Assembly: GCA_034006575.1 (NCBI GenBank)
Contig: JAVESN010000025.1
Coordinates: forward strand, 1-20,544
DNA: 20,544 nucleotides
Reading direction: 5' to 3'
Source: Methanimicrococcus sp034006575
GTDB lineage: Archaea > Halobacteriota > Methanosarcinia > Methanosarcinales > Methanosarcinaceae
This document shows positions 6,247 to 13,602 of the stretch, one piece after another. The translations under genes were made by a program, and so were the position numbers. Below the pieces are notes generated by a model. That model was not told where the DNA came from. It did no database searches and saw only the letters and a list, made by a program, of their open reading frames with translations. Each line of letters starts with the position of its first letter. The first letter of the stretch is position 1.

Positions 6247-7434
6247 GTGGATTCTAAAACAAAAACTATTTTGTTTATTGTCTTAGGTCTTATTTTATTC
6301 GCAGGTGCGATTTATATTGTCTCAGCAACCGCTCCGACAACTGGAATTCCCGGCGACACGACGACTTATGATAATGACAGCGTGGATGAAAACTTTAAAT
6401 TTATCAAAAATCTCGGCGTATGGTTTATGCTGATGATGGTTGCATTTTTAATGATGTTTATCCGCAAATTTGAATGGAGTGTCGCGTTGGCAACACTTTT
6501 GGTCGCGGCGACAAGTTTCATCGGATATTTAGCCATTCAAGAATTTATTTTCGGTGCCGTATGGGACCAAGCACTTATGATTCGGGGAGTCATATGTTCG
6601 ATTACTGTTGTTATTGCGATTGGTGTCTTTTTGGGCACTATTAAAATGTGGCAATATTTGTTGGCGGGCCTTTTATTTGCGCCTGTTTACGCTCTTGTTG
6701 AATGGTTTATTGGAAACCAGGTTCTTTTTGGTTCACTTACAACAGATCCGGGAGGATCTATTCTTGTCCACATGTGTGCGGCTTACTTTGGTTTAGGCGT
6801 TGCTTTAGCGATTCGCGAAAAGAAAGCCTTTGATGAACCCATGTACACATCCACGCACAGTGTCAGTTTTGTTTGGTTGGCGTCTATGATTCTTTGGGTC
6901 TTTTGGCCGGCATTCGTCACCGCATTATTGCCGCCGGAACAAGTTTTTTGGGGAACAATGACTTGTTACATGGCCGGACTCGGTTCCATTATTTCCGCAT
7001 ATGCCGTTTGTCAGGCGGTTGAAAAGAAAGTCAATCCGCTGGTTTACACATATGCGATGTTGGCAGGACCGGTTGCCATCGGATCTCCGCTTCTTTCCGT
7101 CAGCCCGTGGGGCGCGCTTTTAATCGGCGTCATGGCGGGTATTATTTCGGCATTGTGTTTCATTTATCTCAATCCGTGGCTCTGCGGAAAGCTGGGAATT
7201 TTGGATGTCATGGGTGTTCATAACCTTCACGGAGTCGGTGGACTGTTTGGCGCAATTGTTGCAGCCATCGTCATCGGCAGTTTCACAAACGTCGTTTCCG
7301 CAATTGTTGTTATGGTTGGAACATTAATTGCGGGCTTCATTGCCGGTATTATTCTTAAACTGACGCGTGGGGTAATGACTGACGAAATTATGGATGACAG
7401 CAACGATTTCATTAAAAATGAACAACCCGCTTAA
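6247..7434 (+). CDS. Rh-type ammonium/gas channel (Amt/Rh family)
   Basis: The product has 395 residues and about 12 membrane segments. It belongs to the Amt/Rh family, which passes NH3 (Rh members possibly also CO2 or methylamine). Rh-type hallmarks, not Amt ones, are visible: GGSILVHMCAAYFGLGVA around residues 169-186, ILWVFWPAF, and DVMGVHNLHGVGGLFGAI. The twin pore histidines are H175 and H325, exactly 150 residues apart as in E. coli AmtB (H168/H318). No glnK gene is adjacent, as expected for Rh and unlike archaeal Amt loci. GTG 6247 was chosen because GGGGGGT (6234-6240) sits 6 nt before it; the in-frame TTG at 6232 overlaps this site. The gene is monocistronic, with a TATA box upstream and a hairpin terminator downstream. 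Assignment to Rh over Amt is by eye. Confidence 0.85.
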   Translation: MDSKTKTILFIVLGLILFAGAIYIVSATAPTTGIPGDTTTYDNDSVDENFKFIKNLGVWFMLMMVAFLMMFIRKFEWSVALATLLVAATSFIGYLAIQEFIFGAVWDQALMIRGVICSITVVIAIGVFLGTIKMWQYLLAGLLFAPVYALVEWFIGNQVLFGSLTTDPGGSILVHMCAAYFGLGVALAIREKKAFDEPMYTSTHSVSFVWLASMILWVFWPAFVTALLPPEQVFWGTMTCYMAGLGSIISAYAVCQAVEKKVNPLVYTYAMLAGPVAIGSPLLSVSPWGALLIGVMAGIISALCFIYLNPWLCGKLGILDVMGVHNLHGVGGLFGAIVAAIVIGSFTNVVSAIVVMVGTLIAGFIAGIILKLTRGVMTDEIMDDSNDFIKNEQPA

Positions 7435-7495
7435 TCATTCATAATCAAAAAAATATTTTGAACATGGCATTACTTTAACGAAACAAAAATGAATT

Positions 7496-7528
7496 CAAAT
7501 GTCTGAAAAATCAGACATTTGTTTTTTT
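7496..7528 (+). terminator. hairpin plus T-tract terminator of the Rh channel gene
   Basis: A perfect 11-bp stem CAAATGTCTGA/TCAGACATTTG (7496-7506, 7511-7521) with an AAAA loop is followed by seven Ts (7522-7528). It looks like a bacterial intrinsic terminator, 62 bp after the stop codon. Confidence 0.85.
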
Positions 7529-7550
7529 ATTCCTTTTCTTTTAGGGATGA

Positions 7551-7560
7551 ACTTATATAG
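7551..7560 (+). promoter_or_regulatory. TATA box of tRNA-iMet
   Basis: CTTATATAG (within 7552-7560) lies about 60 bp upstream of the mature tRNA. This allows initiation near 7580 and a 5' leader of about 35 nt to be removed by RNase P. Confidence 0.65.
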
Positions 7561-7618
7561 GTTCTCTCTATTTTAGGAGTACTCATTCATGCTCGTCATG
7601 AATCTGTTTTGAATATGA

Positions 7619-7693
7619 AGCGAGGTGGGGTAGCCAGGAGATCCCGACGGGCTCATAACCCGTAGACCGATAGTTCGAATCTATCCCTCGCTA
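7619..7693 (+). tRNA. initiator tRNA-Met (anticodon CAT)
   Basis: A full cloverleaf of 75 nt can be folded by hand. The acceptor stem is AGCGAGG/CCTCGCT (7619-7625, 7686-7692) with discriminator A7693. The anticodon arm is ACGGG-CTCATAA-CCCGT (7647-7663) with anticodon CAT at 7654-7656. The T arm is GATAG-TTCGAAT-CTATC (7669-7685). Two initiator hallmarks are present: A1:U72 at the end of the acceptor stem and three consecutive G:C pairs next to the anticodon loop. CCA is not encoded. A run of seven Ts at 7700-7706 is the likely terminator. Confidence 0.95.
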
Positions 7694-8266
7694 TAATTCT
7701 TTTTTTCCATTTTTCTCAAAAAGTCTAAACTTTAAGCTAAATTTTAAATATCGGATTTGAACAAACAAAAATCCCTCATGTCATCGAATTTTTCCGTTTT
7801 AACTCTATTTATTTTATTTTTTATTTCTTTTATTTTTTATTTCTTTTATTTTTATTTCTTTTATTTTTATTTCTTTTATTTTTTATTTCTTTTGTTTTTC
7901 TTTTGTTTTTTTCTTTTCCGTTTCATGTTTCTGTTTTATATCGCTGTTTTTTGTTTTTATTTTCCCTCTTTTTATTTTTGCCTTTTATTTTTCTTCTCTC
8001 GCTTCTTATTTCTCAATTTCCATTTTTTTGTTTGTTTTTCCTCTTTCACATTCAGTTTCCGTCTTTTTCTTTTTTGTTTTTTTATTCTTTATTTTTCTAT
8101 TTTCCGTCTTTTTCTTTTTTTCTCTTTTCTTTTCCTTTTCTTTTTCTTTTTCTTTTTCCTTTTTTTTAAAAACAATAATAAATAAGAAGATGATTTTATG
8201 TTATTCATTCATCTGAAATTATTTTTTAATTTTACAAGTTTTCAATTTTTATTTATGTGATTTTTC
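7694..8266 (+). other. T-rich low-complexity intergenic region before trpS
   Basis: This holds a T-run terminator for the tRNA (7700-7706) and then about 370 bp of extreme T richness (7800-8170). The latter is built from short TTTTATTTCTTTTATT-like units and ends in a 61-bp uninterrupted pyrimidine run (8107-8167). Plus-strand open frames here are Phe/Leu-only translations of low-complexity DNA and not genes. No clear TATA box for trpS was found. Confidence 0.8.
8257..8261 (+). promoter_or_regulatory. Shine-Dalgarno site of trpS
   Basis: GTGAT is complementary to the 16S 3' end and lies 5 nt before ATG 8267, which supports that start. Confidence 0.7.
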
Positions 8267-9601
8267 ATGACGCAAAAATTAGATCCGTGGAAGTCTTCTG
8301 AAATCAGCGACTATTCAAAACTCTTTGACGAATTCGGCATTCAGCCGTTTGAGGAATTGTTGGACGATATTCCAAATCCTCACAAATACATGAAACGCGG
8401 GATTGTTTTCGGGCATCGCGGTTATGACCGGATTGTCGATGCCATTCAAAATAAAAAGCCGTTTGTCGTTTTAGACGGGTTTATGCCGACCGGAAAAGCG
8501 CATTTCGGGCACAAAATGGTCATGGATCAAATCATTTGGTATCAGCAACAAGGGGGGACGGTCGTTGTGGGAATCGCGGACCGTGAAGCGCATGCTGTTC
8601 GCGGATACACGTGGGAAGAGTGTAAGCGCATCGGCGTTGAAGAGTATTTAATCAGTTTGATTGCGCTGGGCTTAAAGCCCGAAAAAACAAGGCTTTATTT
8701 CCAATCGGAAAATCAGCCGGTTAAAGATTTAGCGTTTGAGCTCGGCACGAAAGTGAATTTTTCGGAAATGGCGGCCATTTACGGATTTTCGGGCGAGACG
8801 CATTTAGCGCACATGATTGCCGTACTCACGCAGGGCGCAGACATATTGCACAACCAGTTGCCTCAATTCGGCGGGCCGATTCCGGTGGTCGTTCCGGTCG
8901 GCGCCGACCAAGACCCGCACATTCGATTGACGCGCGATATCGCGGCGAAAATGAATTTCTTTTTGATTGAAGAGCGAACGGATCAAAAAACGGGGGAAAA
9001 ATATTGGAGCGTCCGAAGTAAAAACGCACCGGAAGGGGTTTTAAAGGAAATAGATTCAAGTTTGCGCAAACAATTCAAAACCATTCAAACCCAACTTTCC
9101 AAAGAGCATCTTGATGTTTTGGGTGAGATCTCAAAAGACGACATCTCAAAAACCGTCCAAAAAACAGAACTTTCCGCCGGCGGTTACGCTTTTATCCCGC
9201 CCGCCTCCACGTATCACAGATTTATGAGCGGCCTGACCGGCGGCAAAATGTCAAGCAGCATTCCGGACAGCAACATCGCGCTTTTTGAAGACCCGAAATC
9301 GGCAGCTAAAAAAATCATGAAAGCCAAGACCGGCGGCAGAGAATCGGCCGAAGAGCAGCGCAAACTCGGCGGCGAATTTAATAAGTGCTCCGTTTACGAA
9401 CTTTGTTTCTTCCATCTGACGGATGATGACGGCGAATTGGAACAAATGAGAGCGGATTGTACCGGCGGAAATATTTTATGCGGGGAATGCAAGAAAAACG
9501 CGGCCGGCAAAATGGAAGCCTTTTTGACGAATCTTCAGCAAAAAAGAGAAGAAGCGTATGATTTATTGCCGTTTTTTGGGATTGATTATAAGAGGCAATA
9601 A
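8267..9601 (+). CDS. trpS: tryptophanyl-tRNA synthetase
   Basis: The product has 444 residues, the length of archaeal/eukaryotic-type TrpRS. It charges tRNA-Trp with tryptophan. It is a class I synthetase: the HIGH-type motif is PTGKAHFGH (residues 74-82) and the KMSKS motif is KMSSS (327-331). VVGIADREAHAVRGYTWEE and PVVVPVGADQDPHIRLTRD are archaeal TrpRS core motifs. A C-terminal CTGGNILCGECKKN segment carries three cysteines, as in other archaeal TrpRS. The start is fixed by GTGAT 5 nt upstream. The gene sits alone between a T-rich region and a repeat-rich gap. No Trp-codon leader is present, so leader-peptide attenuation is not supported. Confidence 0.96.
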   Translation: MTQKLDPWKSSEISDYSKLFDEFGIQPFEELLDDIPNPHKYMKRGIVFGHRGYDRIVDAIQNKKPFVVLDGFMPTGKAHFGHKMVMDQIIWYQQQGGTVVVGIADREAHAVRGYTWEECKRIGVEEYLISLIALGLKPEKTRLYFQSENQPVKDLAFELGTKVNFSEMAAIYGFSGETHLAHMIAVLTQGADILHNQLPQFGGPIPVVVPVGADQDPHIRLTRDIAAKMNFFLIEERTDQKTGEKYWSVRSKNAPEGVLKEIDSSLRKQFKTIQTQLSKEHLDVLGEISKDDISKTVQKTELSAGGYAFIPPASTYHRFMSGLTGGKMSSSIPDSNIALFEDPKSAAKKIMKAKTGGRESAEEQRKLGGEFNKCSVYELCFFHLTDDDGELEQMRADCTGGNILCGECKKNAAGKMEAFLTNLQQKREEAYDLLPFFGIDYKRQ

Positions 9602-9998
9602 AAAATCCTATCTCCAAAACATTGACGATAAACCGCAATAATGAATCGGATTTCCGCTCGCAAATCGAATTGCAAGTGCAAACAGCAAATTGAATTGCAA
9701 GTGTAAACAGCAAATTGAATTGCAGCGGCAGATTTGAATTGCAGCGGCAGATTTGTTTTGTCTGCAGCAGAGTTTGATTGCGACAGCAGATTTCGAAGGA
9801 ATGCGGCAGATTTGAATTGCCGGCAGCCGGCCGAATTGTAAATAAATATCGGATTGTAACAACAGAGAATATAAAAGATGAGTTTCATTAAGGGTAAATA
9901 TATTGATAAATAATCATTGACTCAATTTGTACATAATTTTTATTAATGCAAAACATCGTCAAATTTTATGTTTCAACCCAAATCAGGGTGTTATGAAA
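9602..9998. other. repeat-bearing intergenic region between trpS and pheS
   Basis: The first 240 bp are dominated by degenerate direct repeats (listed separately). AATATATT at about 9897-9904 is a possible TATA box for pheS. GGGTG (9986-9990) is its likely ribosome site. Minus-strand open frames across this gap are Ile/Ala/Cys-rich repeat translations and were rejected as genes. Confidence 0.65.
9674..9821. repeat. degenerate direct repeats (25-bp and 19-bp units)
   Basis: AAGTGYAAACAGCAAATTG plus AATTGC forms a 25-bp unit present twice (9674-9698 and 9699-9723). It is followed by two 19-bp units beginning AGCGGCAGATTTG (9724-9742, 9743-9761). Further scattered copies of CGGCAGATTTGAATTGC lie up to 9820. 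The region has no coding signature. Confidence 0.8.
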
Positions 9999-11504
9999 AT
10001 GGCAGATTATGATTTAACGAATAATGAAAAAAAGGTTCTTTTGTCTTTGAATGAAATCGGAACCGCCGAACTTAAAGATATTGTCGAGATATCGGATTTA
10101 AACGCGGACGCTTCAATGCAAGCGGCTTTCCTTTTGGAGGAAAAAGGTCTTTCAAAAGTCGAGGAGGAGTTTTTTGAGCTTTACGGTCTTTCCGAAGAGG
10201 GAAAAGAGTACGCGAAAATCGGTCTTCCGGAACGGCAAATCATTGACAGCATCGACGGTGAAACCTCTCTTGAAGACCTTCGAAAATCTTTTCCCCTTCA
10301 GCTTATCGGCATCGCGACCGGCTGGCTTTTAAAGAAAAAATGGGCGAAAATCGAAAACGGAATTCTTATCCCGCTCGGGGACGCGCCCAAGGGAGAGGAT
10401 GAAAATATTCTCAGCGACATTTATGAAAACTCATTGGAAAGCGATACGTTCGATCCGGTTTTTGAATTGCCGAAGGAATTGGTTTCTAAAAATGTGATTT
10501 CCGATTTGTTAAAACGAAAACTTTTGGAAAAAGAAGAATACACAAAGCGCCGCATTTTGATTACGGAGACCGGCAAATCCTTTGTCGCAAAAGGCATTGA
10601 AATCACGGAAGAAATTGCTCAAATCACGCCCGAACTTTTAAAAAGCGGGGAGTGGGAAAACAAATATTACCGCCCGTACAAAGTTCAAAAACCCGTTAAA
10701 CCGATTTACGGCGCGAAAATTCATCCTTACCAGCGTTTGATTGATCAAATGCGTCAAATCTTCTTGGAAATGGGTTTTACGGAAATCAAAGGGGATATCA
10801 TTCAATCTTCTTTTTGGAATTTCGACGCTCTTTTCCAACCGCAAGACCATCCCGCCCGAGAAATGCAGGATACTTTTCATTTGGAATCGCGTTCGGAATT
10901 GCCGGAGATTTATGTCGATAAAATCCGAGACGCTCATGAAACCGGCGGAGACACGGGCTCTTGCGGTTGGGGATATCGCTGGAGTTCCGACATTGCCGAA
11001 AAAAACGTTTTGCGCACGCATACGACCGCCGTTACCGTCAAATATTTGGCGGACAATCCGGTCGGTCCGATCAAAGCGTTTTGTATTGATCGCGCTTACC
11101 GCCGCGAAACGATTGATCCGACGCACACACCCGAATTTGAACAATTGGAAGGGGTCGTCATGGACAAAGATATGAGTTTTGCGGACCTGCTCGGTTGTTT
11201 AAAAGAATTCTATCACAGAATGGGTTTTGAAGAAGTTCGTTTCCGTCCCGGCTATTTTCCGTACACGGAGCCGAGCGTTGAACCCGAAGTTTGGATTGAT
11301 GGCCTCGGTTGGGTTGAACTCGGCGGCGCCGGTGTTTTCAGAAAAGAAGTGACAACGCCTCTGGGGATAAAAGAGCCGGTTTTGGCGTGGGGTCTTGGCG
11401 TCAGCCGCGTTGCAATGTTGAAGCTCGGATTAAAAGACCTTCGCGAGCTTTACCAATCCGATATCGATTGGCTCAGGAAAAGTGAAATCGGAAAAGGGAT
11501 TTGA
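9999..11504 (+). CDS. pheS: phenylalanyl-tRNA synthetase alpha subunit
   Basis: The product has 501 residues, the usual size for the archaeal alpha chain. With PheT it charges tRNA-Phe; pheT is not in this window. The N-terminal 240 residues or so are winged-helix DNA/RNA-binding-like modules (LTNNEKKVLLSLNEIG at the start). The class II catalytic core follows. Motif 2 is in FCIDRAYRRETIDPTHTPEF (from about 361), preceded by RTHTTAVTVKYL. Motif 3 is GLGVSRVAMLKLGL (about 465-478). ATG 9999 is 8 nt from GGGTG and ATG 9993 is only 2 nt away, so 9999 was preferred; the difference is two residues. A T-rich tract begins 11 bp after the stop and probably terminates it. Confidence 0.95.
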   Translation: MADYDLTNNEKKVLLSLNEIGTAELKDIVEISDLNADASMQAAFLLEEKGLSKVEEEFFELYGLSEEGKEYAKIGLPERQIIDSIDGETSLEDLRKSFPLQLIGIATGWLLKKKWAKIENGILIPLGDAPKGEDENILSDIYENSLESDTFDPVFELPKELVSKNVISDLLKRKLLEKEEYTKRRILITETGKSFVAKGIEITEEIAQITPELLKSGEWENKYYRPYKVQKPVKPIYGAKIHPYQRLIDQMRQIFLEMGFTEIKGDIIQSSFWNFDALFQPQDHPAREMQDTFHLESRSELPEIYVDKIRDAHETGGDTGSCGWGYRWSSDIAEKNVLRTHTTAVTVKYLADNPVGPIKAFCIDRAYRRETIDPTHTPEFEQLEGVVMDKDMSFADLLGCLKEFYHRMGFEEVRFRPGYFPYTEPSVEPEVWIDGLGWVELGGAGVFRKEVTTPLGIKEPVLAWGLGVSRVAMLKLGLKDLRELYQSDIDWLRKSEIGKGI

Positions 11505-11515
11505 TATTTTCTATA

Positions 11516-11596
11516 TTTTTCCTTCTTTTCCTTTTCTTTTTTTCTCCTTCTTTTCCTTTCCCTTCTTTTCCTTTTCTTTTTTTCTCCTTCTTTTCT
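11516..11596 (+). terminator. 81-bp homopyrimidine tract after pheS, with 40-bp duplication
   Basis: Every base from 11516 to 11596 on the plus strand is C or T. The segment starting CCTTCTTTTCCTTTTCTTTT at 11521 recurs at 11561, a 40-bp period. It begins just after the pheS stop codon, so a role as a U-rich terminator is likely. The exact 3' end cannot be read from sequence. Confidence 0.6.
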
Positions 11597-11630
11597 GCCC
11601 TCCTTTTTCTTTTCGGGTTCAACATGTCAT

Positions 11631-11882
11631 TTTGGTTACACTTCTTATCTTTTTGAGCGCGGCATGTTTTTTTGGTTACCGTTTCTATTTTTTTGGAGGT
11701 GCCTTTATCTTTCCGGCACGACTTGTTTTTTGGCTGTAAATTTTATTTTTTTGGCGCGGTACGTTTTTTGATTGCCGTTTTTACCTTTAGGGCTCACATA
11801 TCTTTTGACTGCCGTTTCTATTTTTTTGAGCGTGACATGTTTTTTTGGGCGCCGATTATTTTTTATGGGCGCATTGTTATTT
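11631..11882. repeat. degenerate ~40-bp tandem repeats
   Basis: About six units begin with TTTGG or TTGA. Starts are 11631 (40 bp), 11671 (about 58 bp, with an insertion), 11729 (39), 11768 (37), 11805 (39) and 11844. The approximate consensus is TTTGGTTGCCGTTTCTATTT followed by TTTTGAGCGTGACATGTTTT. The first and fifth units are the most alike (GAGCGCGGCATGTTTT and GAGCGTGACATGTTTT). No protein call is supported. Confidence 0.7.
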
Positions 11883-12012
11883 TCAAATTTGTGTGTCTCT
11901 TGTATGCCCGCGGTGTTTTAAGCAACAATCGTCGTTTATTTTTTGACGGGTATTTGTATTTTTTAGGCGCCGTTTCTTTTCAATGCGTACTGTTGAATCG
12001 ACGACGGATGTC

Positions 12013-12038
12013 AAAATTATAACACTGTTGTAATTTTT
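12013..12038. terminator. possible terminator-like hairpin
   Basis: AAAATTATAA and TTGTAATTTT (12013-12022, 12028-12037) can pair with one G:U and a 5-nt loop, ending in Ts. It would close a transcript coming from pheS, or equally act on the other strand. Confidence 0.35.
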
Positions 12039-12402
12039 ATTTATTGTCTGCTTTTTCGGTTCTCTTTATTAAAAGAACATCGGGTTGGATTATTGTATAT
12101 ATATTTATCCCTTTGTTTTTCTCCCTCTCGTTTTTTTCAATATTCTTATGATTTTATTTGATAATTTTTCCTGATAAGCTTGGTTTTATCCATATAATTT
12201 GGTTTAATCATATAACAATAGTCGTTCAAACTATCAAAAATTTTGACAATATTTTTGAACTTTTTTATTTTAATCAATCTTTATAATTTGGTCTTTTTGA
12301 TTTTATCGAATCGGGGAGCAATTCGGTTCATCTAATTTGTTTTATATTTTTCTTCGATTGATTTCTTTTTAAGAAGTTATTTAAAAAAAAAGGAGTCGTT
12401 TA

Positions 12403-12429
12403 ATGTATATACTTCAATCCGACAAATAG
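12403..12429 (+). CDS. 8-codon mini-ORF upstream of mtaC
   Basis: ATG 12403 opens an 8-codon frame (MYILQSDK) closed by TAG at 12427-12429. AAAGGAG (12389-12395) lies 7 nt before the ATG and is one of the best ribosome sites in the window. TTTATAT at 12341-12347 is at a suitable distance for a promoter. A hairpin starts 5 bp after the stop. It could be a leader peptide of the mtaCB transcript, a remnant, or chance. Confidence 0.35.
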   Translation: MYILQSDK

Positions 12430-12433
12430 AATA

Positions 12434-12465
12434 TTGTAAGTGCGTAATTTACGCGGTTCTTACAA
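12434..12465. promoter_or_regulatory. nested inverted repeat abutting the mtaC-proximal TATA box
   Basis: The outer arms TTGTAAG/CTTACAA (12434-12440, 12459-12465) enclose a second perfect inverted repeat GCGTAA-T-TTACGC (12442-12454). The right arm sits where the BRE should be for the TATA element at 12467-12475. This fits an operator for a dimeric regulator. If transcription starts further upstream it could instead be an RNA hairpin. Confidence 0.6.
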
Positions 12466-12466
12466 A

Positions 12467-12475
12467 TTATAAATA
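12467..12475 (+). promoter_or_regulatory. proximal TATA box of mtaCB
   Basis: TTATAAATA, preceded by ACAAA as a BRE-like element, predicts a start near 12500 and a leader of roughly 310 nt before mtaC. Long leaders are known for Methanosarcina mta operons. Confidence 0.5.
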
Positions 12476-12507
12476 TGGTTCGTGTAGGGAGAGTTTGAGT
12501 CAAAACA

Positions 12508-12567
12508 ACCAAATTGTTTCCGGTAAAGGCTTATCTTTAAACTTTATCGGGTCTCATCAATTTTGGT
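12508..12567 (+). promoter_or_regulatory. two-tier hairpin in the mtaC leader
   Basis: The inner stem CCGGTAAAG/CTTTATCGG (12520-12528, 12542-12550) has 9 pairs with one G:U and a 13-nt loop. The outer stem ACCAAATTG/CAATTTTGGT (12508-12516, 12558-12567) pairs with one bulged base. The two nested helices suggest a defined RNA structure in the mtaC 5' leader. Confidence 0.6.
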
Positions 12568-12574
12568 CCTCTGA

Positions 12575-12615
12575 TTTAATACAAATTTGTGTGTGTGTTT
12601 CATATTTGTATTAAA
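12575..12615 (+). promoter_or_regulatory. 12-bp hairpin in the mtaC leader
   Basis: TTTAATACAAAT (12575-12586) and ATTTGTATTAAA (12604-12615) are perfect reverse complements, separated by a 17-nt GT-rich loop. No T-tract follows, so it is not a standard terminator. It lies 8 bp downstream of the two-tier hairpin. Confidence 0.65.
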
Positions 12616-12766
12616 ACACGTTTGTTGAAATCAAAGTGTGTGTAAAGTGCGTTTCAATAGAAGTGTGCGATTTTAGACAAAACGGATTCGTGTGTGTATT
12701 TTGGCCCGTTGTGTGTAAAAATCGTTTGCGGTTCGGATCCGAATAAATAAAAAATGGAATGTGTGG
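12589..12766 (+). repeat. recurrent GTGTG motifs in the mtaC leader
   Basis: GTGTG or longer (GT)n tracts start at 12589, 12636, 12663, 12690, 12711 and 12761, separated by 21-50 nt. The two central spacings are both 27 nt. The stretch has no coding signature and leads directly to the mtaC ribosome site. Confidence 0.6.
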
Positions 12767-12812
12767 TTGTTTTCCTTTTCTCCTTATAATACATCGAAAC
12801 GGAGAATCTATT

Positions 12813-13589
12813 ATGTTAGACTTTAAAAAAGAAGATATTGCAACAATCCTTGTCAGATATAACGTGGCCATGGAAAAAACCATGACTCCTGACGAAGCTG
12901 CAGAGCAACTTTATCCAAAAGATAAATTGTTAAAAGCAGTTGCTGTCGCCATCTATGATGGAGAAGAGGACGACGTCATTGACGCACTCGACGCTCTTTT
13001 AGATGCCGGAAAAGATCCTTTAAAACTCATCGACGAAGCTCTTCTCCCGGGAATGGCCGTTGTTTCAGCGTTGTACGATGAAGGTATCATTTTCCTGCCC
13101 AATGTCATGATGTCCGCAGATGCCATGCTTGAAGGCATAGACTACTGTAAATCCAAGACCAAAGAAATTCCGCAATCAAAAGGAACTGTTATTTGCCATG
13201 TCGCCGAAGGAGACGTTCATGACATCGGTAAAAACATCGTTGCCGCGCTTCTTCGAGCGGACGGTTTTGATGTGATTGACTTGGGCCGTGATGTCCCGGT
13301 GGATGAAGTTGTTTCAAAAGCCGCCGAAGTTAAACCTGTTATGGTGACGGGAACGGCTTTGATGACGACAACGATGTACGCCTTCAAAGAAGTCAATGAT
13401 AAAATGGTTGAAAAAGGTTTAAACATCCCGTTCGCATGCGGCGGCGGTGCCGTTAACCAAGAATTCGTTGAAAGTTACAGCCTCGGTGTTTACGGCGAAG
13501 AAGCCGCAGAAGCCGCTAAGTTCGCAAATTACATTTTAAAGAACGGCGCAAACATCGATAATTTAAGGGACGAATTCCACTTCCACTGA
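12813..13589 (+). CDS. mtaC: methanol-specific corrinoid protein MtaC
   Basis: The product has 258 residues. MtaC carries the corrinoid that MtaB methylates with methanol and MtaA demethylates to give methyl-coenzyme M. The N-terminal half is the helical B12-binding cap (AAEQLYPKDKLLKAVAVAIYDG ..., ILMSADAMLEG-like segment near MMSADAMLEG). The C-terminal half is the Rossmann B12-binding domain with the DxHxxG motif GDVHDIGKN; its histidine is residue 136, the number reported for the cobalt ligand in M. barkeri MtaC. VTGTALMTTTM and FACGGGAVN are the later B12-pocket motifs. ATG 12813 has GGAG (12801-12804) 8 nt upstream; an in-frame ATG 54 bp earlier lacks one. It is followed by mtaB after 13 bp. 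Codon choice looks optimised for high expression. Confidence 0.97.
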   Translation: MLDFKKEDIATILVRYNVAMEKTMTPDEAAEQLYPKDKLLKAVAVAIYDGEEDDVIDALDALLDAGKDPLKLIDEALLPGMAVVSALYDEGIIFLPNVMMSADAMLEGIDYCKSKTKEIPQSKGTVICHVAEGDVHDIGKNIVAALLRADGFDVIDLGRDVPVDEVVSKAAEVKPVMVTGTALMTTTMYAFKEVNDKMVEKGLNIPFACGGGAVNQEFVESYSLGVYGEEAAEAAKFANYILKNGANIDNLRDEFHFH

Positions 13590-13602
13590 GGGGGCATCAA
13601 AA

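Larger units (their letters stand above)
11883..12433 (+). other. intergenic region distal to mtaC
   Basis: This is A/T-rich and non-coding. It contains an imperfect 10-bp hairpin followed by Ts (12013-12038), a TATA-like TGTATATATATTT (12093-12105) and two near-direct copies of TTGGTTTNATCCATATAA (12180-12197, 12199-12215). It also has a small CGAAT/ATTCG hairpin (12308-12326), a TATA-like TTTATAT (12341-12347) and the mini-ORF listed separately. Multiple promoter-like elements so far from a gene suggest complex control of the mtaCB operon. Confidence 0.5.

Noticed and set aside
7757..8185. 142-residue Phe/Leu-rich plus-strand open frame
   Set aside because: It is a translation of T-rich low-complexity DNA. 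It has no domain and no ribosome site, and three overlapping frames have the same character.
8198..8260. 20-codon frame ending 6 bp before trpS, as a possible attenuator peptide
   Set aside because: It contains no Trp codon and only a weak GATGAT-like site; A/T richness explains it.
9586..9888. Minus-strand open frames between trpS and pheS (Ile/Ala/Cys-rich)
   Set aside because: They are translations of degenerate direct repeats, with no start signal and no recognisable fold.
11482..12022. Plus-strand open frames after pheS
   Set aside because: The first begins inside pheS and runs into a homopyrimidine tract. The second is a Phe-rich translation of degenerate ~40-bp repeats.
12093..12105. 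Promoter of a hidden small RNA gene near 12130
   Set aside because: The TATA-like element is good, but no stable fold, terminator or conserved frame follows, and A/T richness makes such matches frequent.
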